A stretch of DNA of 7,123 nucleotides from Spirochaetaceae bacterium (GTDB lineage Bacteria; Spirochaetota; Spirochaetia; JABEVK01). The DNA is taken from NCBI GenBank assembly GCA_023265735.1, contig JAHFSN010000099.1:1-7123 (forward strand), in the 5' to 3' direction. This document shows positions 1 through 5,938 of the stretch, piece after piece. Numbering within the stretch: the stretch's first letter is position 1; each line of letters begins with the position of its first letter. Below the pieces are notes generated by a model. That model was not told the DNA's origin. It did not search any database and was given only the letters and a program-made list of their open reading frames with translations. Made by a program: the position numbers and the translations under genes.

Positions 1-23
1 AGTTTTGCGCCTTGCGCAAAACT
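1..23. repeat. Perfect 10-bp inverted repeat (hairpin) at window edge
   Basis: Bases 1-10 (AGTTTTGCGC) and 14-23 (GCGCAAAACT) are exact reverse complements around a 3-base loop, so the RNA would form a stable hairpin on either strand. No T-run follows on the plus strand, so it is not a standard terminator in that direction. On the minus strand the downstream side lies outside the window, so a terminator for an operon leaving to the left cannot be excluded. It could also be part of a larger intergenic palindrome cut by the edge. Confidence 0.6.
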
Positions 24-299
24 CCAGGGTTCTGGCGCAGCCAGATACCCCCGCTACGACTGCGGTCCGGCGCTTAGCCGCAACACCGATCTGCGGCGCC
101 CGAACGCCGTGGGCTTCGCTTCGCTCGCCGGTTGCCCGAAGAGGCTCGCACGGCCGCTATTGGGGCGGTGGCTTCGCTTCGCTCGCCTCGGTGCCGTGGG
201 AGCTTCCATGGGCGTTGTTGAGGCGCGGGCTTCGCCTCGCTGGCCCGGTGACCGGCAGCCCCGCTCCCGACGGGCCACGTGTCTCTCTTCGATTCTCGA
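24..299. other. Gene-free region upstream of the ara operon
   Basis: I see no convincing gene here. The open frames on both strands lack ribosome sites, run through the repeats or into araB antisense, and resemble no family I recognise. The stretch holds a small hairpin at 24-35 (CCAG/CTGG arms), the 58-bp periodic repeats described separately, and a less GC-rich segment at about 281-300 leading into the ara promoter. No activator site can be assigned. Confidence 0.6.
112..253. repeat. Three-copy GC-rich direct repeat with exact 58-bp period
   Basis: The 18-mer GGCTTCGCTTCGCTCGCC occurs at 112-129 and again, identical, at 170-187. A third copy with 2 mismatches is at 228-245. The starts are exactly 58 bp apart. 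After each 18-mer a short (T)CGGT(T)GCC-like extension is partly conserved, to about 137, 195 and 253. The remaining 30-odd bases of each period are clearly diverged. The period is not a multiple of three, so the reading frame changes between copies and a repeated protein motif is not the explanation. On the minus strand each copy reads as GAGCGAAGCGAAGC-type sequence, a simple GC-rich intergenic repeat type. Function is unknown. Confidence 0.7.
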
Positions 300-328
300 T
301 TGACAGAAGTGCCAACTGGGCTTATGGT
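300..328 (+). promoter_or_regulatory. Predicted sigma70-type promoter of the ara operon
   Basis: A perfect -35 hexamer TTGACA (300-305) is followed after 17 bp by TATGGT (323-328), which keeps four of six -10 consensus bases including the key T, A and final T. Transcription would start near 335, giving a leader of roughly 37 bases before the araB TTG codon. The position just upstream of a palindromic operator and the araB ribosome site supports the call. This is a sequence prediction only. Confidence 0.6.
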
Positions 329-347
329 GTGTTCGTTCACGCAGAGC

Positions 348-359
348 GTTAACGTTAAC
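348..359. promoter_or_regulatory. Predicted LacI-family operator in front of araB
   Basis: GTTAACGTTAAC is a perfect 12-bp palindrome with a central CpG, the form of many LacI-family operators, in which a hinge-helix leucine enters the central CG step. It lies about +14 to +25 relative to the predicted start of transcription and directly touches the AGGAGG ribosome site, so a bound protein would block the promoter-proximal region. The obvious candidate binder is the LacI-type regulator encoded as the fourth gene of the same operon. I found no second perfect copy in the window. Confidence 0.65.
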
Positions 360-365
360 AGGAGG
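360..365 (+). promoter_or_regulatory. Ribosome binding site that fixes the araB TTG start
   Basis: AGGAGG, a perfect Shine-Dalgarno core, ends 6 bases before the in-frame TTG at 372-374. No comparable site precedes the other in-frame start-like codons further upstream (for example GTG 279). Those lie before the predicted promoter, so this site decides the araB start. Confidence 0.75.
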
Positions 366-371
366 CGTCTT

Positions 372-2051
372 TTGGCCCAAAAAGCAAGCGCGGCTTCTCC
401 CAAAGCCGGAGAACACGTTGTTCTCGGGGCGGACTTTGGCACGGATTCGGTACGAGTCTTGGCCCTCGATCCCGCCAATGGGAAGACCCTTGGCCAGGGG
501 GTTCGATACTATCCCCGATGGAAGAAGGGTCTCTACTGTGTTCCTCTGAAGCAACAGTTTCGCCAGCATCCCTTGGACTATCTGGAGTCGCTGGAGGGAG
601 CCTTGAAGGAGGCTCTGGCGTCGGCTGGCGATGGAGCCGCGGCGAAGGTCAGATCTCTTTCGCTGGACACCACGGGGTCGACGCCCGTCTTCACGGGGAC
701 GGATGGCGTTCCTCTTTCGCTGAAACCCGAGTTTGCCGAAGATCCCGACGCGATGTTCATCCTTTGGAAGGACCATACCTCGATCGCCGAAGCCGAGGCC
801 ATCAACGCCCTGGGCGGCTCGTGGAAGGGGCCGAATTTCCTACAATTTGTGGGTGGCATCTACTCGTCCGAGTGGTTCTGGGCCAAGGCTCTCCACATCC
901 TGAAGACGAACGCCAAGGTGGCCAAGGCCGGAGTGACTTTGGTGGAACATTGTGACTGGATTGGGGCCCATTTGACGGGCAACGAGGCGCCCTCGAAGGT
1001 GAAGCGCGGACGCTGTGCGGCGGGGCACAAGGGTCTTTGGCACGCGAGTTTTGGGGGCTACCCCGACAAGTCCTTCCTGAAGGCCCTGGATCCGCGGCTG
1101 GTTACCCTGGCGGAGAACCTGGGGACCCAGACCTACACGGCCGATGTGGCGGCGGGCACGATCACCGCCGAATGGGCAAAGAAGCTCGGGATTCCCTCCA
1201 ATACCATCATTGGGACCGGAGCCTTTGATGTCCATATGGGGGCCTTGGGCGGGGGAATTGAACCCCATCATCTGGTCAAGGTCATGGGGACGAGCTGCTG
1301 CGACGTCGTCACGTCTCCTCTGCCCAAGGGGGGCAAGGCTGAAACGGTCGTGGCCGGCATCTGCGGCCAGGTGGACGGGTCCATCGTCCCAGGGTGGCTT
1401 GGCTACGAAGCCGGGCAGTCTGCCTACGGCGACGTCTACGCTTGGTTCAAAAACGTCCTAGCCTGGCCCCTGGTCAAGTTCCTGCCCGCCGACCAGGCCG
1501 AGGCCCTGGCCGACAAGATCATTCCGGCCCTGGAGGAAGAGGCGACCAAGGTCCCTCCTTCCGAAGACAACGTGCTCGCCATGGACTGGCTCAACGGCCG
1601 CCGGACCCCCGACGCCGACCAGAGTCTCTCGGGTGCCCTGATCGGCCTCAAGCTGGGGACCGACGCCCCTCGCATCTACCGGGCCCTCATTGAGGCCACG
1701 GCCTTCGGTAGCCGCGCCATCGTGGAGCGGTTCGAATCCCAGGGGGTGAAGATCGAGGGCATCATCGCCATCGGGGGCATCACCCGGAAGTCGAAGCTGG
1801 TCATGCAAATCCTCGCCGACGTCCTCAACCGGCCCATCCGGGTGGGCGCCAGCGACCAGGCCTGCGCCCTGGGCGCCGGGATGTTTGCCGCCACCGTGGC
1901 GGGCCTCTATCCCACCGTGGAAGCCGCCCAGGAGAAGATGTTCCCCGGGTTCGACTTGAAGTTTACTCCCGACAAGAAGACCGCGAAGGTCTACGACGGC
2001 ATCTACAAGAAATACCAGTCCCTCGGGGCCTTCCTCGAGAAGAACAAGTAA
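372..2051 (+). CDS. araB: Ribulokinase AraB
   Basis: Phosphorylates L-ribulose with ATP to L-ribulose 5-phosphate, the second step of cytosolic L-arabinose breakdown. The 559-residue product is close to the usual AraB length of about 560. It is a two-domain FGGY carbohydrate kinase. The N-terminal phosphate-binding motif GADFGTDSVR is at residues 19-28. AraB-type signatures are DTTGSTP from 99, WKDHT at 132-136, SSEWFWAK, and RGRCAAGHK at 212-220. GAFDVHMGA carries the probable catalytic Asp286. The C-terminal domain has GGITRKS from 468 and a SDQACALGAGMF segment. The TTG start at 372 is chosen because AGGAGG sits 6 bases upstream. A longer frame from GTG 279 would begin before the predicted promoter and add residues with no family counterpart. 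The short extra N-terminus (about 15 residues before the first strand) is unremarkable. It is the first gene of a four-gene operon, with araA starting 10 bp after its stop. The frame is intact. Confidence 0.96.
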   Translation: MAQKASAASPKAGEHVVLGADFGTDSVRVLALDPANGKTLGQGVRYYPRWKKGLYCVPLKQQFRQHPLDYLESLEGALKEALASAGDGAAAKVRSLSLDTTGSTPVFTGTDGVPLSLKPEFAEDPDAMFILWKDHTSIAEAEAINALGGSWKGPNFLQFVGGIYSSEWFWAKALHILKTNAKVAKAGVTLVEHCDWIGAHLTGNEAPSKVKRGRCAAGHKGLWHASFGGYPDKSFLKALDPRLVTLAENLGTQTYTADVAAGTITAEWAKKLGIPSNTIIGTGAFDVHMGALGGGIEPHHLVKVMGTSCCDVVTSPLPKGGKAETVVAGICGQVDGSIVPGWLGYEAGQSAYGDVYAWFKNVLAWPLVKFLPADQAEALADKIIPALEEEATKVPPSEDNVLAMDWLNGRRTPDADQSLSGALIGLKLGTDAPRIYRALIEATAFGSRAIVERFESQGVKIEGIIAIGGITRKSKLVMQILADVLNRPIRVGASDQACALGAGMFAATVAGLYPTVEAAQEKMFPGFDLKFTPDKKTAKVYDGIYKKYQSLGAFLEKNK

Positions 2052-2061
2052 GGAGATTCCT

Positions 2062-3570
2062 ATGATTGCGCAAAAACCCGATTTCGAGTTCTGGTTCGTC
2101 ACAGGCAGCCAGGACCTCTACGGCCCGGCGACCCTTGAGCAGGTCGCCAAGGACAGCCAGGCCATCGTGGAAGGCCTCAACAAGGCCAAGGCTCTGCCCT
2201 ACAACCTCGTCTGGAAGCCCACGGTGCTCACCGCCGAAGGGATTTCGGCTACCCTGGAGGCAGCTACGGCCGAAAAGAAGTGCGCCGGCGTCATTACCTG
2301 GATGCACACCTTCAGCCCCGCGAAGATGTGGGTGCGTGGGCTCCTGGTTTTGAAGAAACCCCTTCTGCAATTCCACACCCAGTTCAACCGGGACATTCCG
2401 TGGTCGACCATCGACATGGATTTCATGAACCTCAACCAGAGTGCTCACGGCGACCGAGAATACGGCCATATCACGGCCCGGCTTGGGCTGAAGCGCTCCA
2501 TCGTGGCCGGCCACTGGCAGGACAAGGACACCCAGAAGCGCCTGGGCGCCTGGGCCCGGGTGGCCGCAGCCGTGACTGAAGGCCGTTCGGCCCGGTTCGT
2601 CCGCTTTGGCGACAACATGCGCGAAGTGGCCGTCACCGACGGTGACAAGGTCGCCGCTCAGATTAAGCTTGGCTGGAGCGTGAACAGCTACGGTGTCGGC
2701 GAACTGGTCAAGCGCGTGAACGCCGTGCCGGCCAAGGCCGTGGACGACCTCATCGCCGAGTACAAGAAGACCTACGTCATCGGCAAGGACATCCTCGACA
2801 ACCCCAAGCAGCTCGACCGTCTCAAGGTTCAGGCTCGGCTCGAGATCGCCATCGAGGCCTTCCTGGTCGAGGGCCGGTACCTGGGTTTCACCACGAGCTT
2901 TGAAGATCTGTACGGCCTGGACCAGCTTCCCGGTCTGGCCGCCCAGCGCCTCATGGCCAAGGGCTACGGCTTCGCCGGCGAAGGCGACTGGAAGACCGCT
3001 GCATTGGTCCGCGCCGTGAAGCTCATGGGTGACGGCCTCCCCGGGGCCACCAGCTTCATGGAGGACTACACCTACCACATGGAAGACGGCAAGAAGATGG
3101 TCCTGGGCAGCCATATGCTTGAGATCTGCCCCACCATCGCCGACGGTCCCGTGAAGGTTGAGATTCACCCCCTGGGCATCGGCGGCAAGGACGACCCGGC
3201 CCGGCTGGTGTTCAGCGCCGCCACCGGCGAAGCCACGAACGCGTCCTTGGTCGAGTTTGGTGACCGCTTCCGGCTCATCGTCAACGAAGTCAAGAGCGTG
3301 AAGATTCCCCAGGCTATGCCCAAGCTCCCCGTGGCCCAGGCCATGTGGGTTCCCTATCCCGACTTCACCACCGGTCTCGAGGGCTGGATCTGGGCGGGCG
3401 GCGCCCACCACACGGCGTACTCCACCGCCGTCGACGCCGACATGTTGCAGACCTACGCCGACCAGCTGGGTCTCGAGTTCGTGCGCATTGGCAAGGGAAC
3501 CACGGTGGAGTCGATCCGCCAGAATCTGGCCGTCCAAGAACTGCTGGCATTCAAGGGGAACTTCCGTTGA
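2062..3570 (+). CDS. araA: L-arabinose isomerase AraA
   Basis: Interconverts L-arabinose and L-ribulose, the first step of the pathway, using a divalent metal (typically Mn2+). The 502-residue protein matches the usual length of about 500 and is recognisable throughout. The opening FWFVTGSQDLYGPATLEQV and WMHTFSPAKMW are characteristic. The metal and catalytic set known from E. coli AraA (Glu306, Glu333, His350, His450) is present here as Glu307 (in GEGDWKTAA), Glu334 (SFMEDYTYH), His351 (GSHMLE) and His450 (GGAHH), so the enzyme should be active. The ATG start follows an AGGAG (2051-2055) that overlaps the araB stop codon, with a 10-bp gap between genes. The stop overlaps the start of araD. 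The frame is intact, with no sign of transfer relative to its neighbours. Confidence 0.97.
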   Translation: MIAQKPDFEFWFVTGSQDLYGPATLEQVAKDSQAIVEGLNKAKALPYNLVWKPTVLTAEGISATLEAATAEKKCAGVITWMHTFSPAKMWVRGLLVLKKPLLQFHTQFNRDIPWSTIDMDFMNLNQSAHGDREYGHITARLGLKRSIVAGHWQDKDTQKRLGAWARVAAAVTEGRSARFVRFGDNMREVAVTDGDKVAAQIKLGWSVNSYGVGELVKRVNAVPAKAVDDLIAEYKKTYVIGKDILDNPKQLDRLKVQARLEIAIEAFLVEGRYLGFTTSFEDLYGLDQLPGLAAQRLMAKGYGFAGEGDWKTAALVRAVKLMGDGLPGATSFMEDYTYHMEDGKKMVLGSHMLEICPTIADGPVKVEIHPLGIGGKDDPARLVFSAATGEATNASLVEFGDRFRLIVNEVKSVKIPQAMPKLPVAQAMWVPYPDFTTGLEGWIWAGGAHHTAYSTAVDADMLQTYADQLGLEFVRIGKGTTVESIRQNLAVQELLAFKGNFR

Positions 3571-4283
3571 GCTCGCCGTACCAGAACCTCAAGGAGGAGG
3601 CTTGGGAGTCGAACATCCAGATTCCCAAGCATGGACTGGCCCTGTTCACCTGGGGCAACGTTTCGTCGTTTGACCGGGCGAGGGGTGTCCTGGCGATCAA
3701 GCCCAGCGGTGTGCCCTACGACCAGCTGAAGGTCGACGACATCGTCGTCGTCGACCTCGACGGAAAGGTTGTCGAGGGCAAGCTTCGGCCCTCGTCGGAT
3801 ACCCCGACCCACCGGGTCCTCTACAGGGAGTTTCCCCACATCGGCGGAGTGGTGCATACCCACTCCACCTACGCCACGGCGTGGAGCCAGGCGCAGATTC
3901 CTCTGCCGGTCTGGGGAACGACCCACGCGGATCATACCCCCGAGGAGATTCCCTGCACGCCGCCGCTGTCCAAGGCTCAAGTGGAGCGGGACTACGAGCT
4001 GGAGACGGGGAACCTCATCGTCGACATCTTTCTGAAGGCCAAGCCAGCCCGGGATCCCGACATGACGTCCATGGTTCTGGTGGGGGGGCACGCGCCCTTC
4101 ACCTGGGGAAAGGATGCTTCCAAGGCCTTGTATCACGCGGTGGTCTTGGAAGAAATCGCAAAAATGGCCATCATGACCAGGATCGCTGCGGGCAAGGGCT
4201 CGGTTCCCGGGCTGCCTGCTCACCTGATCGCCAAACATTATGAGCGAAAACACGGGCCAGGGGCCTACTACGGACAGAAATGA
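3567..4283 (+). CDS. araD: L-ribulose-5-phosphate 4-epimerase AraD
   Basis: Converts L-ribulose 5-phosphate to D-xylulose 5-phosphate, the last pathway step, by a zinc-dependent retro-aldol mechanism (class II aldolase/AraD fold). The predicted 238 residues compare with 231 in E. coli. Signatures include TWGNVS and KPSG near the N-terminus, then PSSDTPTH with Asp78. Zinc-ligand candidates are His97 and His99 (HTHSTYATAW) and His175 (VGGHAPFTWGK). Asp122 lies in GTTHADH, and the C-terminal AYYGQ has Tyr235, equivalent to the catalytic Tyr229 of E. coli. The start is a TTG (3567-3569) overlapping the araA stop TGA by 2 bases (TTGA), with AAGGGG 8 bases upstream, which suggests translational coupling to araA. 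An AAGGAGGAGG at 3591-3600 is only codon sequence (Lys-Glu-Glu), because the TTG after it is out of frame. The 3' end overlaps the regulator gene by 44 bases. Confidence 0.95.
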   Translation: MSSPYQNLKEEAWESNIQIPKHGLALFTWGNVSSFDRARGVLAIKPSGVPYDQLKVDDIVVVDLDGKVVEGKLRPSSDTPTHRVLYREFPHIGGVVHTHSTYATAWSQAQIPLPVWGTTHADHTPEEIPCTPPLSKAQVERDYELETGNLIVDIFLKAKPARDPDMTSMVLVGGHAPFTWGKDASKALYHAVVLEEIAKMAIMTRIAAGKGSVPGLPAHLIAKHYERKHGPGAYYGQK

Positions 4284-5313
4284 TCCTCCGACCATGAAGG
4301 AAATCGCCCGCCGGGCGGGCGTTTCCATCGGGACCGTCGACCGCGTCCTGCACCACCGGGGGCGCGTCTCGGCGGACAACATTGCGAAGATCAACGCCAT
4401 CGTCGAACAGATGGGCTACAAGCCCAACCTGTTTGCCAGCCGCCTGTCCGGCGGTGGCTTGGTCCGCTCCATCGGGGTGGTGATGCCCGAGGCCGCCCAG
4501 GATTTTGGCTACTGGCGGCTCATCCGCAACGGCATCGATCGAGCCGCCCGGGAGTTCGAACCCCTGCAGGTGGCCGTCCAGGTGGTGGGCTTCGACCGCA
4601 ACTCCCCCGACGCCTGTGCCGAGGCTTTTCGGCGGATGGCCGAGGGGGGCTGCGAGGGAATCGCCGTGGCCCCCATCCACAGCCGTATCCTCAGGCCCCT
4701 CGTCGAGGCCTGGGATCCCTCGTTCCCCTTGGTCTTCTTCGACACGGACATGGCCTGCGACCGGCACCGCTGCTTTGTGGGACAGGATCCCTGGCAGGGC
4801 GGCTACCTGGCGGGGAAGCTCCTCGGGCTCACCCTGGAGACCGGCAGGCCCGTGGTCCTGGTCCGCTTCGACGAGGACGACGAGCATCTTCAGAAGCGTT
4901 CCGAAGGCTTTGAAGCCTACGCCCGCAGCGTGGGCCGTCAAGTGCTGATCCTGGCGCAAAAGCTGTCGGATCCCCTCGATCGCCGGAGGGCCGACACGGC
5001 GCTGTTCCTCGCCCGGCACCCCGCGGTGGGCGGCATGTTCGTGCCCAACGCCTCGGTGGGCGAGTACGCCTTGGCGGGTTTGGGGCGCCGGATGGTCGGC
5101 TACGATCTGATTCCGGGAAACCTCGCCGCCCTCCGGGAAGGCCGGCTGGACTTCCTCCTCTCCCAGCGGCCCGAGGTCATGGGGTACGAGGCCGTTCGGC
5201 GGCTCAGCCGGGCCCTCCTCTTTGGTGAGGCTCTCCCCGACAGGATCAGCCTGCCCCTCGATGTCATCCTCAAGGAAAACCTCGACGGGCATCTGGACCA
5301 AATCAACTCGTAG
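4240..5313 (+). CDS. LacI-family transcriptional regulator, probable arabinose-operon repressor
   Basis: Probable sugar-responsive DNA-binding regulator of this operon. From the ATG at 4240 it is 357 residues. An N-terminal LacI helix-turn-helix spans about residues 20-44 (MKEIARRAGVSIGTVDRVLH). A hinge region near 62-70 reads PNLFASRLS, with a Leu69 that may enter the central CpG of the operator. A periplasmic-binding-protein-like effector domain runs from about 77 (SIGVVMPE) to the end, with FFDTD, VGQDPWQGGYLAGKLL, GYDLIPGN and a final ILKENL. The start is uncertain. ATG 4240 overlaps araD by 44 bases, whereas ATG 4294 (residue 19) would avoid the overlap and begin exactly at the HTH, but neither has a strong ribosome site. 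Its place as fourth gene predicts autoregulation through the palindrome at 348-359. It is neither AraC-like nor the GntR/LacI-hybrid AraR of Bacillus. That arabinose (or ribulose) is the effector is inferred only from context. Confidence 0.88.
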   Translation: MSENTGQGPTTDRNDPPTMKEIARRAGVSIGTVDRVLHHRGRVSADNIAKINAIVEQMGYKPNLFASRLSGGGLVRSIGVVMPEAAQDFGYWRLIRNGIDRAAREFEPLQVAVQVVGFDRNSPDACAEAFRRMAEGGCEGIAVAPIHSRILRPLVEAWDPSFPLVFFDTDMACDRHRCFVGQDPWQGGYLAGKLLGLTLETGRPVVLVRFDEDDEHLQKRSEGFEAYARSVGRQVLILAQKLSDPLDRRRADTALFLARHPAVGGMFVPNASVGEYALAGLGRRMVGYDLIPGNLAALREGRLDFLLSQRPEVMGYEAVRRLSRALLFGEALPDRISLPLDVILKENLDGHLDQINS

Positions 5314-5319
5314 AGTGTT

Positions 5320-5802
5320 CTAGCTGGCGGGCTGGGGGGCCGAGGCGACATCGCACTCCCGGGCCCCGGTGATTTGAAGGAGCTGGACGTAGGACGTGGG
5401 CACCCCCGACGCGTCGGTTCCTGCCGCCGGGTAGACGGTCTCCCACTTCTTGAGGCTGGCATCGAGATAGATCGGCACGTTCTCGACGCCAAAGGGACAG
5501 ACGCCGCCCACCCGAAAACCGGTGATCCGAAAGGTTTCGTCGGGGGTGGCCATGCTGGTCTCACTCCCCACCAACCGCTTCATTTTTCCCGAACTGACCT
5601 TGGCGTCCCCGGCCAGAAGCACGAGGTGGAAGGCCCCTGTCTTGTCACGGAAGAGGAGGGACTTGGCAATTTGGCCGACCTCGCAGCCGATTTGCTGGGC
5701 GGCGAGGACGGACGTGGGCGTCGACCCGGGCTCGAATTCGAGGGCCCGGAGGCTGTGCTTGTCCAGGAACGCCCGGACCTGCGGGGGAAGATGGGAACTC
5801 AT
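5320..5802 (-). CDS. YbaK/ProX-family aminoacyl-tRNA deacylase-like protein
   Basis: Likely a free-standing trans-editing protein that hydrolyses mischarged aminoacyl-tRNA, by analogy to YbaK (Cys-tRNAPro) and ProX-type deacylases. The exact tRNA substrate cannot be read from the sequence. The 160-residue length is typical of a single-domain member. Residues 39-51 (GCEVGQIAKSLLF) contain the conserved Lys47 of the family's active-site region, and 99-106 (GGVCPFGV) match the conserved Gly-Gly-Val-x-Pro-Phe-Gly loop. The ATG at 5802 is the first plausible in-frame start. The upstream GGGAG is only one base away, so initiation is weak or independent of a Shine-Dalgarno site. The gene is convergent with the LacI-family regulator (6-bp gap) and divergent from the SDR gene, so it is not part of the ara operon. 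Confidence 0.88.
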   Translation of the reverse strand: MSSHLPPQVRAFLDKHSLRALEFEPGSTPTSVLAAQQIGCEVGQIAKSLLFRDKTGAFHLVLLAGDAKVSSGKMKRLVGSETSMATPDETFRITGFRVGGVCPFGVENVPIYLDASLKKWETVYPAAGTDASGVPTSYVQLLQITGARECDVASAPQPAS

Positions 5803-5850
5803 ACTCCCAGAATAGCGGTTCCCGGGAGTTGCGTCATCGACAGATTTCCC

Positions 5851-5879
5851 TTGCGCCGAGGTTTGACATGACTTACTTT
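5851..5879 (+). promoter_or_regulatory. Weak candidate promoter for the SDR-like gene
   Basis: In the 136-bp divergent spacer between the deacylase and SDR genes, TTGCGC (5851-5856) and TACTTT (5874-5879) are 17 bp apart and share the most important sigma70 bases, but both hexamers are poor. A better -35-like TTGACA at 5863-5868 lacks a matching -10. The spacer must hold start signals for both flanking genes, but I cannot locate them confidently. Confidence 0.2.
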
Positions 5880-5938
5880 TGAAGCACGGCGGCCCGCAAC
5901 TTGAGGTTCCACTTTCCCATGCCGCAAAGGGGGACTTT

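Noticed and set aside
112..253. CRISPR-like array (three repeats with about 40-bp spacers)
   Set aside because: The repeat is a short GC-rich low-complexity sequence, the third copy is degenerate, spacer edges are partly conserved, there are only three copies and no cas gene is present.
279..371. N-terminal extension of araB from a GTG at 279
   Set aside because: It would start upstream of the predicted promoter, has no ribosome site, adds residues unlike any ribulokinase, and would translate through the operator. TTG 372 with AGGAGG is far better.
54..776. Long minus-strand open frames over the upstream region and the start of araB
   Set aside because: They run antisense through the conserved araB coding sequence, have low-complexity Arg/Ser/Ala-rich products and no recognisable family. 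They are typical by-products of high GC.
1963..3537. 524-codon minus-strand open frame opposite araA
   Set aside because: It mirrors the intact araA gene. The product is an unrecognisable Gly/Val/Asp-rich chain, as expected from antisense of GC-rich codons.
3591..3604. AAGGAGGAGG followed by TTG as an alternative araD start
   Set aside because: The TTG at 3602 is out of the araD frame, and the in-frame sequence simply encodes Lys-Glu-Glu-Ala-Trp.
3730..3757. 11-bp perfect inverted repeat (AGGTCGACGAC / GTCGTCGACCT) inside araD
   Set aside because: It encodes a Val-Asp-Asp...Val-Val-Asp stretch with GC-ending codons. The symmetry follows from GTC/GAC codon choice and no regulatory role is suggested.
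5863..5868. TTGACA as -35 box for the SDR-like gene
   Set aside because: No acceptable -10 hexamer lies 16-18 bp downstream; that position is GC-rich.
5374..5871. Plus-strand open frame opposite the deacylase gene
   Set aside because: It is antisense to a gene with clear family motifs on the minus strand and has no recognisable product.
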